Below are positions 34,831 through 45,074 of a stretch of 64,000 bases of DNA, piece by piece. The stretch comes from Ailurus styani (taxonomy: Eukaryota > Chordata > Mammalia > Carnivora > Ailuridae). The DNA lies in contig LNAC01000031.1 in the NCBI GenBank assembly GCA_002007465.1, forward strand, positions 6,794,069 through 6,858,068. The letters run 5' to 3'. Every line of letters starts with the position of its first letter. Position 1 is the stretch's first letter. The notes beneath the pieces were generated by a model, which saw only the letters and a program-made list of their open reading frames with translations, had not been told where the DNA came from and did not search any database. Position numbers and translations under genes: made by a program.

Positions 34831-35625
34831 ACTTAAAAAATGGAGAGATTGTCTACATTAAAAGGAATTAATAGATACTTTATACATTAAGAAAATACTT
34901 TCAAGCCTTGACTTTCAAGCCCCTAGAGTAGAAGGAATTACTCTACATATGGAGTTATGTGGCCTGGAGACCTGGAGATCGGTATGGGCACTTTAGATCA
35001 ATATTTAGATTGGCCTTCGAAGTTTGGGGATATAAATTCACACAAAAAAATTCTAGTTTGATGGCTTTTTCTCACTGTGACAAATGTATCCTGTTTCATA
35101 GAACTTTCAATAATATTTAATATGCTTATCAGAATACTGTATCATAACCACAACGGTGATGCCATGCATAGTGCCCTGAGAGTGAGATTTACACTCCTAA
35201 CTGGAAATGCTGTTTATTTAAAGGACATAGACAATTTGAAGAGCATGGGAGCTCAGGACTGTACATTATTGCTTTGCTGCAGGGAGAAAAAAAAGAAGCT
35301 GAAAAAAAAATGGCAGCCACAGCACTTTATGTCCACAGCTATCATCTCGATGAAGCTATGGTGTCTGGTTCATTTCCCAAATTAGGTAATTGCAGCCATG
35401 AAGAAATACTGATGTTTCCTCGGTGTCAGGGAGTCAATAACATCATCTTTGTATACAAAGCACAGCTCAGAAATGCTAAAGTTTCTCTGTGTTTTTCTGC
35501 GTGATTCTCTTTTCATGAAATGAACTCTTACCCACCAGAGCAAACAAATACAGCACCAGCTCTTCATATACACAGCCGGAGAAGGGCAAGCAATTACTCA
35601 GTGTCTGTGGCTCAGTTATCATTGG

Positions 35626-35630
<5 letters not shown>
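34831..35630. other. Unassigned DNA, no gene seen
   Basis: Overlapping 102- and 76-codon plus frames (35077-35385, 35274-35504) and a 63-codon minus frame lack recognised motifs. The K-rich EKKKKLKKK patch arises from an A-rich stretch at 35285-35312. Confidence 0.42.

Positions 35631-35663
<33 letters not shown>
35631..35663 (+). repeat. (TG)n microsatellite
   Basis: About sixteen uninterrupted TG dinucleotides. Confidence 0.97.
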
Positions 35664-35665
<2 letters not shown>

Positions 35666-35819
35666 AAAGTATTTATCTAGTTTCTTTCGTTTCATGTTCA
35701 CTTGGTCTTTCTTACAAACAAAATGAAAGCTGCAAAAACACAGGAGCAATATGGTAGAAAAAGAAACTAAGGAAAAACCAAAGGGTAGAAAATAAAAACC
35801 GTTAAAAAAATTATCATCC

Positions 35820-36110
35820 AGGAGTAACCATTTCTAGTCTCTTATTACATATTTGCTCATGTTCATTTCTCTGTGTGAATGTATACAGTTTTATAAAGTT
35901 GCATTTTATTCAAACTGTTGGTGACCTGCTTTTCCCTTAATAACGTTCAGTCAACATTTCCATGTCCCCAAATACGCCACAGTAGTTTGGTTCTTATGGC
36001 TTCCTGGATCTCTTTATAGACATGCCTGAATATATTTAGCTAATACCCTGCTTTTGTTCATTTATTATGTTTTTAGTTTTCTTCTCTACAATACAAGAAT
36101 CAATACAGAC
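35820..36110 (-). repeat. Probable L1M-type LINE 3' fragment
   Basis: aaactgttggtgacctgctt ttcccttaataacgttcagt caacatttccatgtccccaa and catgcctgaatatatttagc resemble the reverse 3' region of old L1 (cacttaacattatatcatga gcattttcccatgt). Diverged and without clear ends. Confidence 0.45.
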
Positions 36111-36808
36111 TGAAGTTTAATGTAGCCTTGATTTTTCTTCTGATTCTTATTTCATTTGTGTGCATTCATGACTGTATGTATATATGTGTGTTCATAAGCA
36201 CACACATTAGGCATAGCTTCTAAGTTACTACTAGGATTTACTACATAGATATCAATCCATGATCCCTTATATGGAAACCGTGAGGCCAGACGTGTTATTA
36301 TAATTTAGAATTTTTAGCGTTTAGAGAGGTGTATACCATGTATTATGTGCATTGCCGGTGGGGGCTGAGGCAATATCCATAAATCAAACTTACAAGTACT
36401 TCTAAAATAAAATGTAGGAGCATTCACACTAAATGGTTAAATAAGCTCATGTAATTTGAGTCACATTTTGCCACCACAGGAATTTTGGAATTATCTTATG
36501 AAAATATTTGGTTTTCAGATCTGTTTGGGTTTTAGAATTGTGGATAAAAGATTGGAAACCTGTAGTCCTGATAAAATGCATTTCAAATGCAGACTGATAT
36601 TTAGAGTCAAATGATGAAACTATAATGCAGTTCACATTTTACATTTTCTTATTTCAATAAAATAATATCAAAAATTCCTGGAGGGGAAAATCTACTTAAT
36701 ATACCTCTTTTCTTTTTCTCTGAATTGGGTCTTAGGAAGGTGCACAAAATTCTTCTCAGTCTAAATCTAATTGAAATCACAAGAGCTTTTGAGCTTCTTA
36801 CCGAGCAC
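36111..36808. other. Unassigned DNA, no gene seen
   Basis: AT-rich sequence without a recognised repeat or gene. Confidence 0.45.
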
Positions 36809-37167
36809 CTCTCCCTCCCTTCCTTCTTCCCTCCCTCCCTCCCTCTTTCTCTTTGTATCTTTCTTTCTCTTCTTTCCTTCCTTCCTTTCCTTTCTTTTCT
36901 TTTATCTCTCTCTCCTTCCTTCTCTCTCTCCCTCTCTCCTCTCTTGCTCCCTTCCTTCCTTCCTCTGTTCTTCCCCTCTCCTCTCTTCTCCTCTCCTTTC
37001 CTTTCCTTTCTTTCCTTTCTTCTCTTCCTTCTCTTTCTCTCCCTCCCGCTCCTTTCTTCCCTCCCTCCATTCCTCCCTCCCTCCTTTCCTTCCTTCCTTC
37101 TTTCCTTCCTTCCTTCCTTCCTTCCTTCCTTCCTTCCTTCCTTCCTTCCTTTCTTCCTTCCTTTTTT
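36809..37167 (+). repeat. Polypyrimidine tract with (TTCC)n array
   Basis: About 360 bp almost purely C and T on the plus strand. The first part is a mixed TCCC/TTCT/TCTC mosaic; the last 90 bases (37077-37166) are nearly pure ttcc. Frames of 90-187 codons on both strands (Ser/Leu/Phe/Pro-rich or Lys/Arg/Glu/Gly-rich) are products of the repeat. Such homopurine-homopyrimidine tracts can form triplex DNA. Confidence 0.97.
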
Positions 37168-37175
37168 GAAAATTA

Positions 37176-37660
37176 GCCCTAATCTAGAATAATCAAATTC
37201 TGTATTGCACATAACCTTTTCAGACTAGGAATTATTTAAGGATACCAAGTAAAACATATAAAGATGACTAGCAGGTAGGAGAATAGAAAACCCAGCTGAG
37301 TGTGATTCTAGCTGCATGACATGGTCTGGACAGGACTTATAGGAAGATCCCCACCTACCACACAGTGGATGGAGCCCTCATCATGAATGGGAGGCTCATA
37401 CCAGCAGTCATACAAACTTGTGTCTACTGGGGGGGGATCCTGCAGGATATGTAGACAGGGATCCTCTAGCTGCTGGGGGTAATAATCCCTAATAAATGCT
37501 TGTAATAAATGTCTCACAATGTGAGACACCCCAGGTGTAGCTCTTCTGAGCAACTGCAGCAGCAGCGATAACATGCGATGAGAACGAGGCTCTGTGTTGC
37601 TGCTTCATGGAGCAGCTCCCCGCTTGAGCCTGCAGCAAAAGAATGAAGTTTTTCAATTCC
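37176..37660 (-). other. Unidentified GC-richer segment with an 88-codon frame
   Basis: On the minus strand an open frame runs 37574-37308 (88 codons from ATG; the frame is open for ten more codons upstream). It starts MLSLLLQLLRRATPGVSHIV, is proline-, aspartate- and cysteine-rich in its second half (DPPPVDTSLYDCWYEPP), and ends near GDLPISPVQTMSCS. The segment is visibly richer in GC than its flanks. On the same strand it is followed after about 140 bases by aaaaaaggaaggaagg, that is, by the (GGAA)n tract, the way an A-rich retrotransposon tail can decay into a purine microsatellite. I do not recognise the product. A retrocopied gene fragment, an endogenous retroviral remnant or chance are all possible. 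Confidence 0.3.
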
Positions 37661-37989
37661 AACAGAAATGATTGGAAATCCTAAAACTCCTTGGGTTTAA
37701 GTGACAGAAGATCAAATGTGCAAATGACATTTTTTTCCCCTATAGATATATGAACCAGGGGTATTTGATGACTGCTCTCTATTTGTATATGGTAGAGATT
37801 CCATGACTCTTGAAATGGCTTTACTGTTTCAGAACTGCCAATTTGGAACTCCATTATTTCCATCTAAAACCTTAAAAAGTCTCATAAAAAATAAAGGATA
37901 TTACAGCCCTAGTACCTTATTTCTTTAAGAGAAGGGCTGTTGGACCCCAAACCAAGATTTTCGAATTATGGTTAATAAACGTACAAATC
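37661..37989. other. Unassigned DNA, no gene seen
   Basis: AT-rich with no recognised repeat. Confidence 0.45.
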
Positions 37990-38184
37990 GGGTGCCTGGG
38001 TGGCTCAGTTGGTTAAGTGACTGCCTTTGGCTCAGGTCATGATCCTGGAGTCCCAGGATCGAGTCCCGCATTGAGCTCCCAGCTCCACAGGGAGTCTGCT
38101 TCTCCCTCTGACCTTCTCCTCTCTCATGCTCTCTCTCTCTCTCTCTCTCAAATAAATAAATAAAATCTTTTAAAAAAATGAAAA
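37990..38184 (+). mobile_element. Older CAN SINE
   Basis: Head gggtgcctgggtggctcagt tggttaagtgactgcctttg, then gatcctggagtcccaggatc gag, a (CT)n run and tail caaataaataaataaaatct. Target duplication acgtacaaatc (37979-37989) versus gcatacaaatc (38185-38195). The 'ttggttaag' and 'gatcctggagtcc' forms mark the older caniform subfamily. Confidence 0.94.
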
Positions 38185-38195
38185 GCATACAAATC

Positions 38196-39470
38196 TTACT
38201 AATCCAAATATAAATCAATAGATTGCATTTCCCAAAGGGAAAAATAATGATACAAATGCCATTATATTGTTATTATATATTAATGTTATATTATTATTAT
38301 TATTATTATATAATATGGTCCTGTTATCTTTAGACAGGATTTTCTGTCTGAAATGGCTGTGATCAGTTCTTAAAGCAGAGGAGTCTACAGCCTGATATAG
38401 GTCAGGAATTGGCAGAGCCCCAGGGGGTACCCTCTAGGAAGTATCCAGGGGGTAGATGTGAAATTAAAAAATGGAAAAACAGGGTTTTTTTTGGCCTTTG
38501 TTCACTGTCACGTACATTAAAGTCTGTAAGCGTTTTAGCATGTGCATGTAGCTTTCATGAAATTTAGATGAACAACCAATAGAAGTTTAGTGTCTTTCTT
38601 TATAGGAAGCATATGATCATTGAGGCAGAGAGAAAAAGCAAACATGTAAAGACAACCTCAAGACAACCTCGAGCCAATAAAAATACATGATTAGTTACAT
38701 ATAATTAGTATGCAAGTTATGGCAGGAGTGATGCTGAATCTAAGGAATTATCTTTGAAATCCAGACAGGGCAACTCTAGTTCATAATTGTCTCCAGGGAC
38801 TCAGGGTTGGAGGAGGAGATGCACAAGGGGAGGGGACTGGACATTGGTTAGGAGTGAGGGCAGGAGAGGAGAGAGGTCATTCCAGGCGGAGACGAGTGTT
38901 GGGGGACTAGGTGAGCTGCACACAGCTAGAAAGGCATCAATGCTCCCGTGTCTCCTCCCGCAGCAATCTCCATGTTGCATGTCATGAGTAATTTATCTTT
39001 GAGTCTTCAAAGTAATTTGATTTCATCATTTTTGGAAGCACAGCCTTTGTTAAAAGGCACACCAATAACTTCCAAAAAGGTATTAAATTAACTGTGTATT
39101 ATTTACCGCAAGTGTATTTCTCTGGTATAAATCTGCCTGATTTATGCAGCAAGATGAGAAAACAGTTTATTGCCATTATATATTGTTTAGGGATGAAGGT
39201 TACAATCTGTCACAATATCTCTTTGAGTCCAAATTCTGGCTAATTAATTCTTTTTATGATGATAAATTTCATTTTATGCTTTACTTGTATTATATTTTAT
39301 CTCATAAAGTATAAATGTAATAAATGTAATAACAAATGAATATAATAAATATAATATGAACGAATATGAACAAATAATTATTTTATGATTCACTTTTATT
39401 ATATGATTCATATTTTAGTGGGTGTTTCTGATAATGTGCTAATGTGATAATGTCCTAATATTTATTTTTA
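38196..39470. other. Unassigned DNA with small AT repeats
   Basis: Contains an (ATT)n run at 38289-38309 and an imperfect AT-rich tandem (taataaatgtaataacaaat pattern) at 39305-39380. 38770-38970 is GC-richer with a 66-codon plus frame lacking known motifs. No gene called. Confidence 0.42.
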
Positions 39471-39705
39471 ATAAAAAAGAGATTGCTGAATTGATTGTGA
39501 TTAAGGTATAGTGTGGTGTTTAACAACAGATCAGAAAGCCTGCGATTTCAATTGCAGGTTCACCACCTGCCGCTAGCTCTGTGATTTNATAAAAAAGAGA
39601 TTGCTGAATTGATTGTGATTAAGGTATAGTGTGGTGTTTAACAACAGATCAGAAAGCCTGCGATTTCAATTGCAGGTTCACCACCTGCCGCTAGCTCTGT
39701 GATTT
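39471..39705 (+). repeat. Exact 117-bp duplication around a single N, probable assembly artefact
   Basis: 39471-39587 and 39589-39705 are identical base for base (both begin ataaaaaagagattgctgaa and end gctagctctgtgattt), separated only by an N at 39588. Exact identity in neutral DNA, an abrupt start and a lone N at the junction are what an unmerged overlap between two contigs produces. Confidence 0.9.
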
Positions 39706-39870
39706 GGGCAGGTTACTTAACTTCTCTAGATCTCAGTTTTCTTATTTGTGCAATAGGAATAGTAACAGTACTTGCACTTGCTCTGAAGGTGAAATGAGAT
39801 AAGACGTGTAGTTGCACTGCCTGACCTATTAGATATTTTCCATATGTGCTGATTATTTCGGTTGTTACTG
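39626..39870 (+). repeat. MIR SINE
   Basis: ggtgtttaacaacagatcag, gcaggttcaccacctgccgc tagctctgtgatttgggcag gttacttaacttctctagat ctcagttttcttatttgtgc and gtgaaatgagataag follow MIR in order. Its 5' part is repeated at about 39508-39587 because of the 117-bp duplication. Confidence 0.8.
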
Positions 39871-39967
39871 TTGTTAAGATGTTATTAAGATGTTATGATT
39901 ATGATTATGTTGATTTAGTTTTAGCTGCCATGGAATCTAGTGACTTTATCAATGATTTCACTTCTTT

Positions 39968-40165
39968 TTTTTTTTTTTTTAAGATTTTATTTATTTATTT
40001 CACAGAGGGAGAGAGATCACAAGGAGGCAGGGAGGCAGGCAGAGAGAGGGGGAAGCAGGCTCCCCGCTGAGCAGGGAGCCCGATGAGGGCCTCGATTCCA
40101 GGACCCTGAGATCATGACCTGAGCCGAAAGCAGAGGCTTTAACCCACTGAGCCACCTAGGCGCCC
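39968..40165 (-). mobile_element. Young CAN/SINEC SINE
   Basis: Reverse copy: T run, aagattttatttatttattt cacagagggagagagatcac (the 'gtgaaataaat' tail subfamily), gagatcatgacctgagccga and gagccacctaggcgccc at the head. Target duplication tgatttcacttcttt is exact at 39953-39967 and 40166-40180. Confidence 0.97.
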
Positions 40166-40180
40166 TGATTTCACTTCTTT

Positions 40181-40729
40181 GAGTGATGTTTTCTCCAGTC
40201 GCACAATTTTGCTAAAAGGTCTTTCAGTTTCCTTAGCTGGAAAGTACTATGAATCCATTCTGTGTTTCTACAACCTGTTTGACAAAATCCTTAAGTGAAA
40301 AGAGAAATTACCTACAATAACATAACAAATATGTTTTGACATTTGGCATTTTTTTCCAGGTTAAGAAACATGATTAGACAACTGCAATTCCTTTGGGTTA
40401 CAGTAATAAAAATGTAAACTCTCAGTATCTGTGGAGAATGGGTTTGTTATTGCTCGCTACTGAATATGCTCCATTCCTTGCAGGTTGTCCTGATTTCTTA
40501 ATAACATAGACATTCAGAATAACCTGTATTAATACCTTGAAATGACTTAGTTAATATTGTTATTTATCATAGGTCATTTTTTTTATTATTATGGAAAGAA
40601 CAGCCCTTCAGTGTTAACTGAGAAAACTTTCATTTGGAGCTATATTGGGGAGTGATTTTTTAAACAAAACATTTTATTAAATAAAATCAATCATCACATG
40701 AGGAACAAAACTACCATCAGCAGAGTCAG
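40181..40729. other. Unassigned DNA, no gene seen
   Basis: AT-rich, no recognised repeat. Confidence 0.45.
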
Positions 40730-40850
40730 TAAGCTTAGTGGGGTATGTGTGGACTTTGGAACCAAATGCCACAGGTTCATTTCGGGATACCCCTTGGTGT
40801 CACATTGGGCAAGTTCTTTAACCTCTCTATATGGTCCTTGCTGTCTTTGT
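40730..40850 (+). repeat. MIR, 5' half
   Basis: gtgtggactttggaaccaaa tgccacaggttcatttcggg and attgggcaagttctttaacc tctctatatgg give MIR head to core. Confidence 0.7.
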
Positions 40851-41527
40851 TAAAAAAAAAAAGTTATGCATATATAAATGTATTAAAAATATATAAAACA
40901 GCTTTATTGAGAGATAATTCACATTGTTCTAAAACTGTGGCAAACACTGAAAAACTCTGTGAATATATTTAAAAGCCATTGACTCATACACCTCAAATGG
41001 GCAAATCGTATGCATTTTCACTACCCTCAAAAGAAATCTCATGCCCAATAGCAGTCACTGTCCGTTCCCCCAACCTCATCAGTCGTAGGCAGCTACTTCG
41101 CTACTGTTTTAATAACCTTGCTGATTCTGGATATTTCATATGAGTTAAATCATGCGAAATACATCTTTTGTGCTTAGTTTTTTTTGATTTAGCATAGTAT
41201 TGACAAGGTGCCTCTATGCTGTAGTATTTACCAGCAGTTAATTCCTTTTTATTGTTAAGTAATATTCCTTTGATGGATATATTATATTTTATTTACCCAG
41301 TCATCAGTTAATTTGGGTTTATCTCCACCTTTTGGCTATTTATAAACATCTCTCTAAGTTTTCGTGTAAACGTGTGTTCTCATTTCTCTTGAGTACATAC
41401 CTAGAGAGTGGAATTGCTGGATCTTAAAAGATGGTAACCCTATGTTTATTCTTTCAAGGAGGTACCAGATTGTTTTCCAAAGATACTGCACCATTTTCTA
41501 TCCCTGCCAGCAGTGTACATGGGTTTC

Positions 41528-41733
41528 TTTTTTTTTTTTNGATTTTTTATTTATTTATGTGACACAGAGAGAGAGATCACAAGTAGGCAGAGAGGCAGGC
41601 AGAGAGACAAGGAGAGGAGGAAGCAGGCTCCCCGCTGAGCAGAGAGCCCGATGCGGGCCTCGATCCCAGGACCCTGGGATCATGACCTGAGCCGAAAGCA
41701 GAGGCTTTAACCCACTGAGCCACCCAGGCGCCC
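41528..41733 (-). mobile_element. Young CAN/SINEC SINE inserted in L1
   Basis: Reverse full copy ending in gagccacccaggcgcc. Target duplication tgtacatgggtttc is exact at 41514-41527 and 41734-41747, and removing the SINE restores continuous L1 sequence. The T run holds an N at 41540, probably a homopolymer that could not be called. Confidence 0.97.
41540..41540. other. Single ambiguous base (N) in SINE poly(T)
   Basis: N lies between ttttttttttt and gattttttatttattt. The expected base from other copies is A. Confidence 0.95.
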
Positions 41734-41994
41734 TGTACATGGGTTTCAATTTCTCTACATCCTCACCGACACTTGCTATTATTACCTGTCTTTTTTATTA
41801 TAGCCACCATAGTGGTGTGAAGTGGTATGTCATTATGGTTTTGATTTGCATTTCCCTGATAGCTAATAATCTTGAGCATCTTTTATGTGTTTACTGGCCA
41901 TTTGTATGTCCTTGGGTAAGTGTCTATTCAGATCTTTTGCCCATTTTTAAATTGGGTTATTTCTTTGATATCATCAGTTTGAGATAATTATCTG

Positions 41995-42065
41995 AGTATA
42001 TTAAGTACTTAGAATGGTGTCTGGTATACAGTAGATGTGCAATAATATTAAGTATTAGTATTATA
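41995..42065 (+). repeat. MIR or L2 3' end fragment
   Basis: taagtacttagaatggtgtc tggtatacagtagatgtgca ataatattaa is the shared MIR/L2-type ending (agcacttagaacagtgcctg gcacatagtaggtgctcaat aa). Confidence 0.55.
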
Positions 42066-44837
42066 ACCTCATTTAAATTATGCTATTTCATTGAAAAATC
42101 TACAAAACTGAAAGGCTTTATTTTGAGAAAAAGAGATGACTAAGGGAACTCAACTGCAAAGAGGAAATGAACTTGATTTTTATTGTTCCTTATTCAATGT
42201 TTAATTGTTTTCTCCCCAGGGATTATTGTAATGGACTTAATTAAAATAAATTAATAAGAGTTTTTGTACTCTTCTTTCTTTAAAATAAATCCAACTTAGT
42301 AGTTGAAAGCCATCCTAAAAATAAACTATTGCTACATAGAATAGAGAAAAGCAATTCAATGAATAGATTTGTTTATCATGATAAAAATGTTTTTAATAAT
42401 GGAAAGGAAATGCTCACTTTATGTATATACGTTAAAAATATAAGCTATTCTGAGAACAAACTGTTTCACTTTAATAATTGCAACAAGTCTTTTTCTTACT
42501 ATTTCAAGTTATGAGATGTTTCATTTCTATTTTATAAACTCAGAACAAGATTCTTTTTGAGAACGCTGACACATCATGGAAGGCATAGATTAAAGTCATG
42601 TTTACAGATGCAAGTTCTATCATTTTTAAAATAAAATAGGATATTTTCATTTTTAGCAAAATCATTTCCTGTATAACCATTATTATCACAGAAAAGAAGA
42701 TGGAATGAGCATTTGGAGTCATAGAAGGTAAACAGGAATAGCCATTAGCTGCTAATGGAAAAAAGTTCAGCAGGGGCATTAAATCTGTATTACAGAGCAA
42801 CCAATTTGTATTTTATCATATTGATAATGAATGCCAACATTACCATTGAAACGAAACTAGGCATTCTCCCTTTAATCCCAATAGAGAGTTTAAATCAATA
42901 ATGCCCACATTATCCATCTACGTGCATATCTATATATGCACATGTACTTTTAAACTACAAAAATCATATAATGCGTTTCACTTTCATTTCAAATCTTTAA
43001 CACAGTGATGTACTTCTCTGTTCTTCCAATCAATTTATTCTGTTAGTGTTTTTCAGCATTTTAAATCCCTGAGCTAAGTCAATAATGTTGATTACTTACC
43101 ATAAGCACTGTAAACGCTATTCTAATACAGGTTATTTGCAATTTGACATCCTCATCTATATGCATTATTCTGCTAGGAAAATTAAATGAAACCCTTGATT
43201 TAGAATCTGAAACACTTAGAAGTAATGATCCTGTTTACTGATTGACTGAAGTTGTGGTTTTTAAGCACTACTTAATAGAGGAAACAAAAAGCAATATTCA
43301 AATAAAATGGAAGCATCTGAGTTACTTTAGAAAGCATTCATAGTCAAAAAATAATAGACTTTTATTTTTCCCTGCTTATGCCTCAGTGCTGCTTAGCCAA
43401 CATTGTTATTTAGCTCAATATTACCCATTTTTTTGAGATGCACGATCTTTCCAAACTTAAATTTAATGAATCCTATCTAAAAGCAACTCTGAGATTAGAA
43501 CATTATTTGCTTAAATCAAGTTTTCTGTTATATATTTGTTGAAAATACATTATTAAAGTATACTTCTAAAATATCTTTAATATGTATCTTTTAAAAAGGG
43601 TTAGTTTTATTTACAGTCCAACTTATCTTTTACAATATTATGTATATGACGGTACAGGGGCATCTATCATATATCCCCTTCTTTCTGAGTTTAGTGAGAT
43701 ACTAGTATGTTTATGGATTTTGTAGAAATTTTCAAAAAATAAAATTGCAGAAAAGCCTTCCATGAAAATTGAAGCAACATTGAAAATGCTTTTGTCTTCT
43801 CTATCTTCTGTCTGTATAGCTGGTCTCAATCCTCTATTTCAAATGGGAATATCCTCTAAAATCAACCAATCATCTTTGACTATACCAGGTGTAGTTGGGT
43901 ATTTAGCATTTGACTTAGTCTCATGGTTCTACTGAAAACTAGAAATGAGTATACTTATTTCAGAGAAGACAAAATAAAAATAAAGCTCCCAAAGTATAGT
44001 GTTTCGAGTTGAACGAAATGTAAATAACAAAATGAGGAATCATAAAATACTTGAGGAAATCTATTTGATTCTAAATAATTTCTTGTATAAAGGATTAATT
44101 TACATTGAGTTGAACATTTGAGTTTACTGATATTTCCAAATAGTAAAATATCTTTGTCTCTGAGACTTACATCTTCCAGTTGAAGTACATTAGACAAAAT
44201 AGAGGTATTATGCATTATTTTGAGTATATGCTGTCATAAAAATTAAGTAGACTATCGAGTACTTGAAATAATTAAAATACTAATCAGTATATTAAAACCC
44301 CAGATATATAAATTCTCATTTCTAGATCTGTAATACCTGGTTTGTATAGTTTTATTTATTTTTATTCTCAATTTCATTAATTCTACTTTAATTTTTAAAA
44401 AAGTAGTGGAGACGTGAAGACAGTTTGCATACAAGTATTTACATTTTGGCAATCAAAAAAAATTATGGCTAGATTGTCTTCAGGAGGATAACTTCAAAGT
44501 GAAATAAGCAGTTTTACCTTAGAGGGAGCAAACAGTAAACATTCCTACTGTCTCTTATTAGGCTGCTGTAAAGATTAAAGGAAGAACTTTAATATGACAA
44601 AGTGGAATGAACTTTCACTAAGTCAGGGAGTGATAGACAAAAGTTGTCATTGAACTTTACCTCTAATGTATAGTGTTGGAAGGATTTGAAGGATGATTTT
44701 GCTTGTGTTTTAATGTACTCCTTGTTCAGTTGGACATTCAAAGGAGATAACTATTAGAACAAGAAGCTAGAATTTAAAGTACATACTATACAAACAAAAA
44801 TGTATGTGTGTGTGAATATATATTTAATTTTGAAAAT
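42066..44837. other. Unassigned AT-rich DNA
   Basis: About 2.8 kb with no recognised interspersed repeat and no protein-like frame (longest 86 codons). The absence of even SINEs for this length is notable only in comparison with the neighbouring regions. Confidence 0.45.
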
Positions 44838-45074
44838 GTTGGGTCAAGAAAATAAAGACTTAGGATAAATACGTCAGGCCTTTCGAAAACAATTCAAAAG
44901 TTAAACAGTGTGAATTAGGACATGCTTTACACACACACACACATGCATGTGTAAAGCATATTTCCAATTTCTAACCTGGTGGGTCAAGAAAATGAAAGTT
45001 TAGTGTAAATAAATCAAACTTTTTTAAAACAAACAACTCAGAAGTTTAACAGGTTAAATTAGGACATGCTTAGC
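44838..45074 (+). repeat. Diverged 140-bp tandem duplication
   Basis: Copy 1 (44838-44930) runs from gttgggtcaagaaaataaag through gttaaacagtgtgaattagg acatgcttta; copy 2 (44978-45074) runs from ggtgggtcaagaaaatgaaa gtttag to gtttaacaggttaaattagg acatgctta. The offset is 140 bp, with many substitutions and small indels, so this is a real and old duplication. Between them lies tgctttac-(AC)n-atgcat-gtgtaaagca, an inverted repeat (44923-44930 pairs with 44951-44958). Confidence 0.82.

Larger units (their letters stand above)
40885..41985 (-). mobile_element. L1 LINE 3' end, interrupted by a SINE
   Basis: Antisense landmarks in order: agctttattgagagataatt, accctcaaaagaaatctcat gcccaatagcagtcactg, ggatatttcatatgagttaa, tatcaaatgg-type motifs, atattcctttgatggatata, taccagattgttttccaaag, then after the SINE acatcctcaccgacacttgc, atagccaccatagtggtgtg aagtggtatg, ttgatttgcatttccctgat agctaataat and agatcttttgcccatttttaaattgg. 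This is about 900 bp of L1 3' UTR and the end of ORF2. Old by its divergence. The SINE at 41528 splits it. Confidence 0.85.

Noticed and set aside
36649..37212. Long frames (up to 187 codons) over 36.6-37.2 kb
   Set aside because: They are produced by the polypyrimidine tract; the peptides are simple Ser/Leu/Phe/Pro or Lys/Arg/Glu/Gly repeats, with overlapping frames on both strands.
44923..44958. Hairpin considered as a terminator or small RNA
   Set aside because: An inverted repeat around an AC microsatellite in mammalian DNA; nothing indicates transcription.
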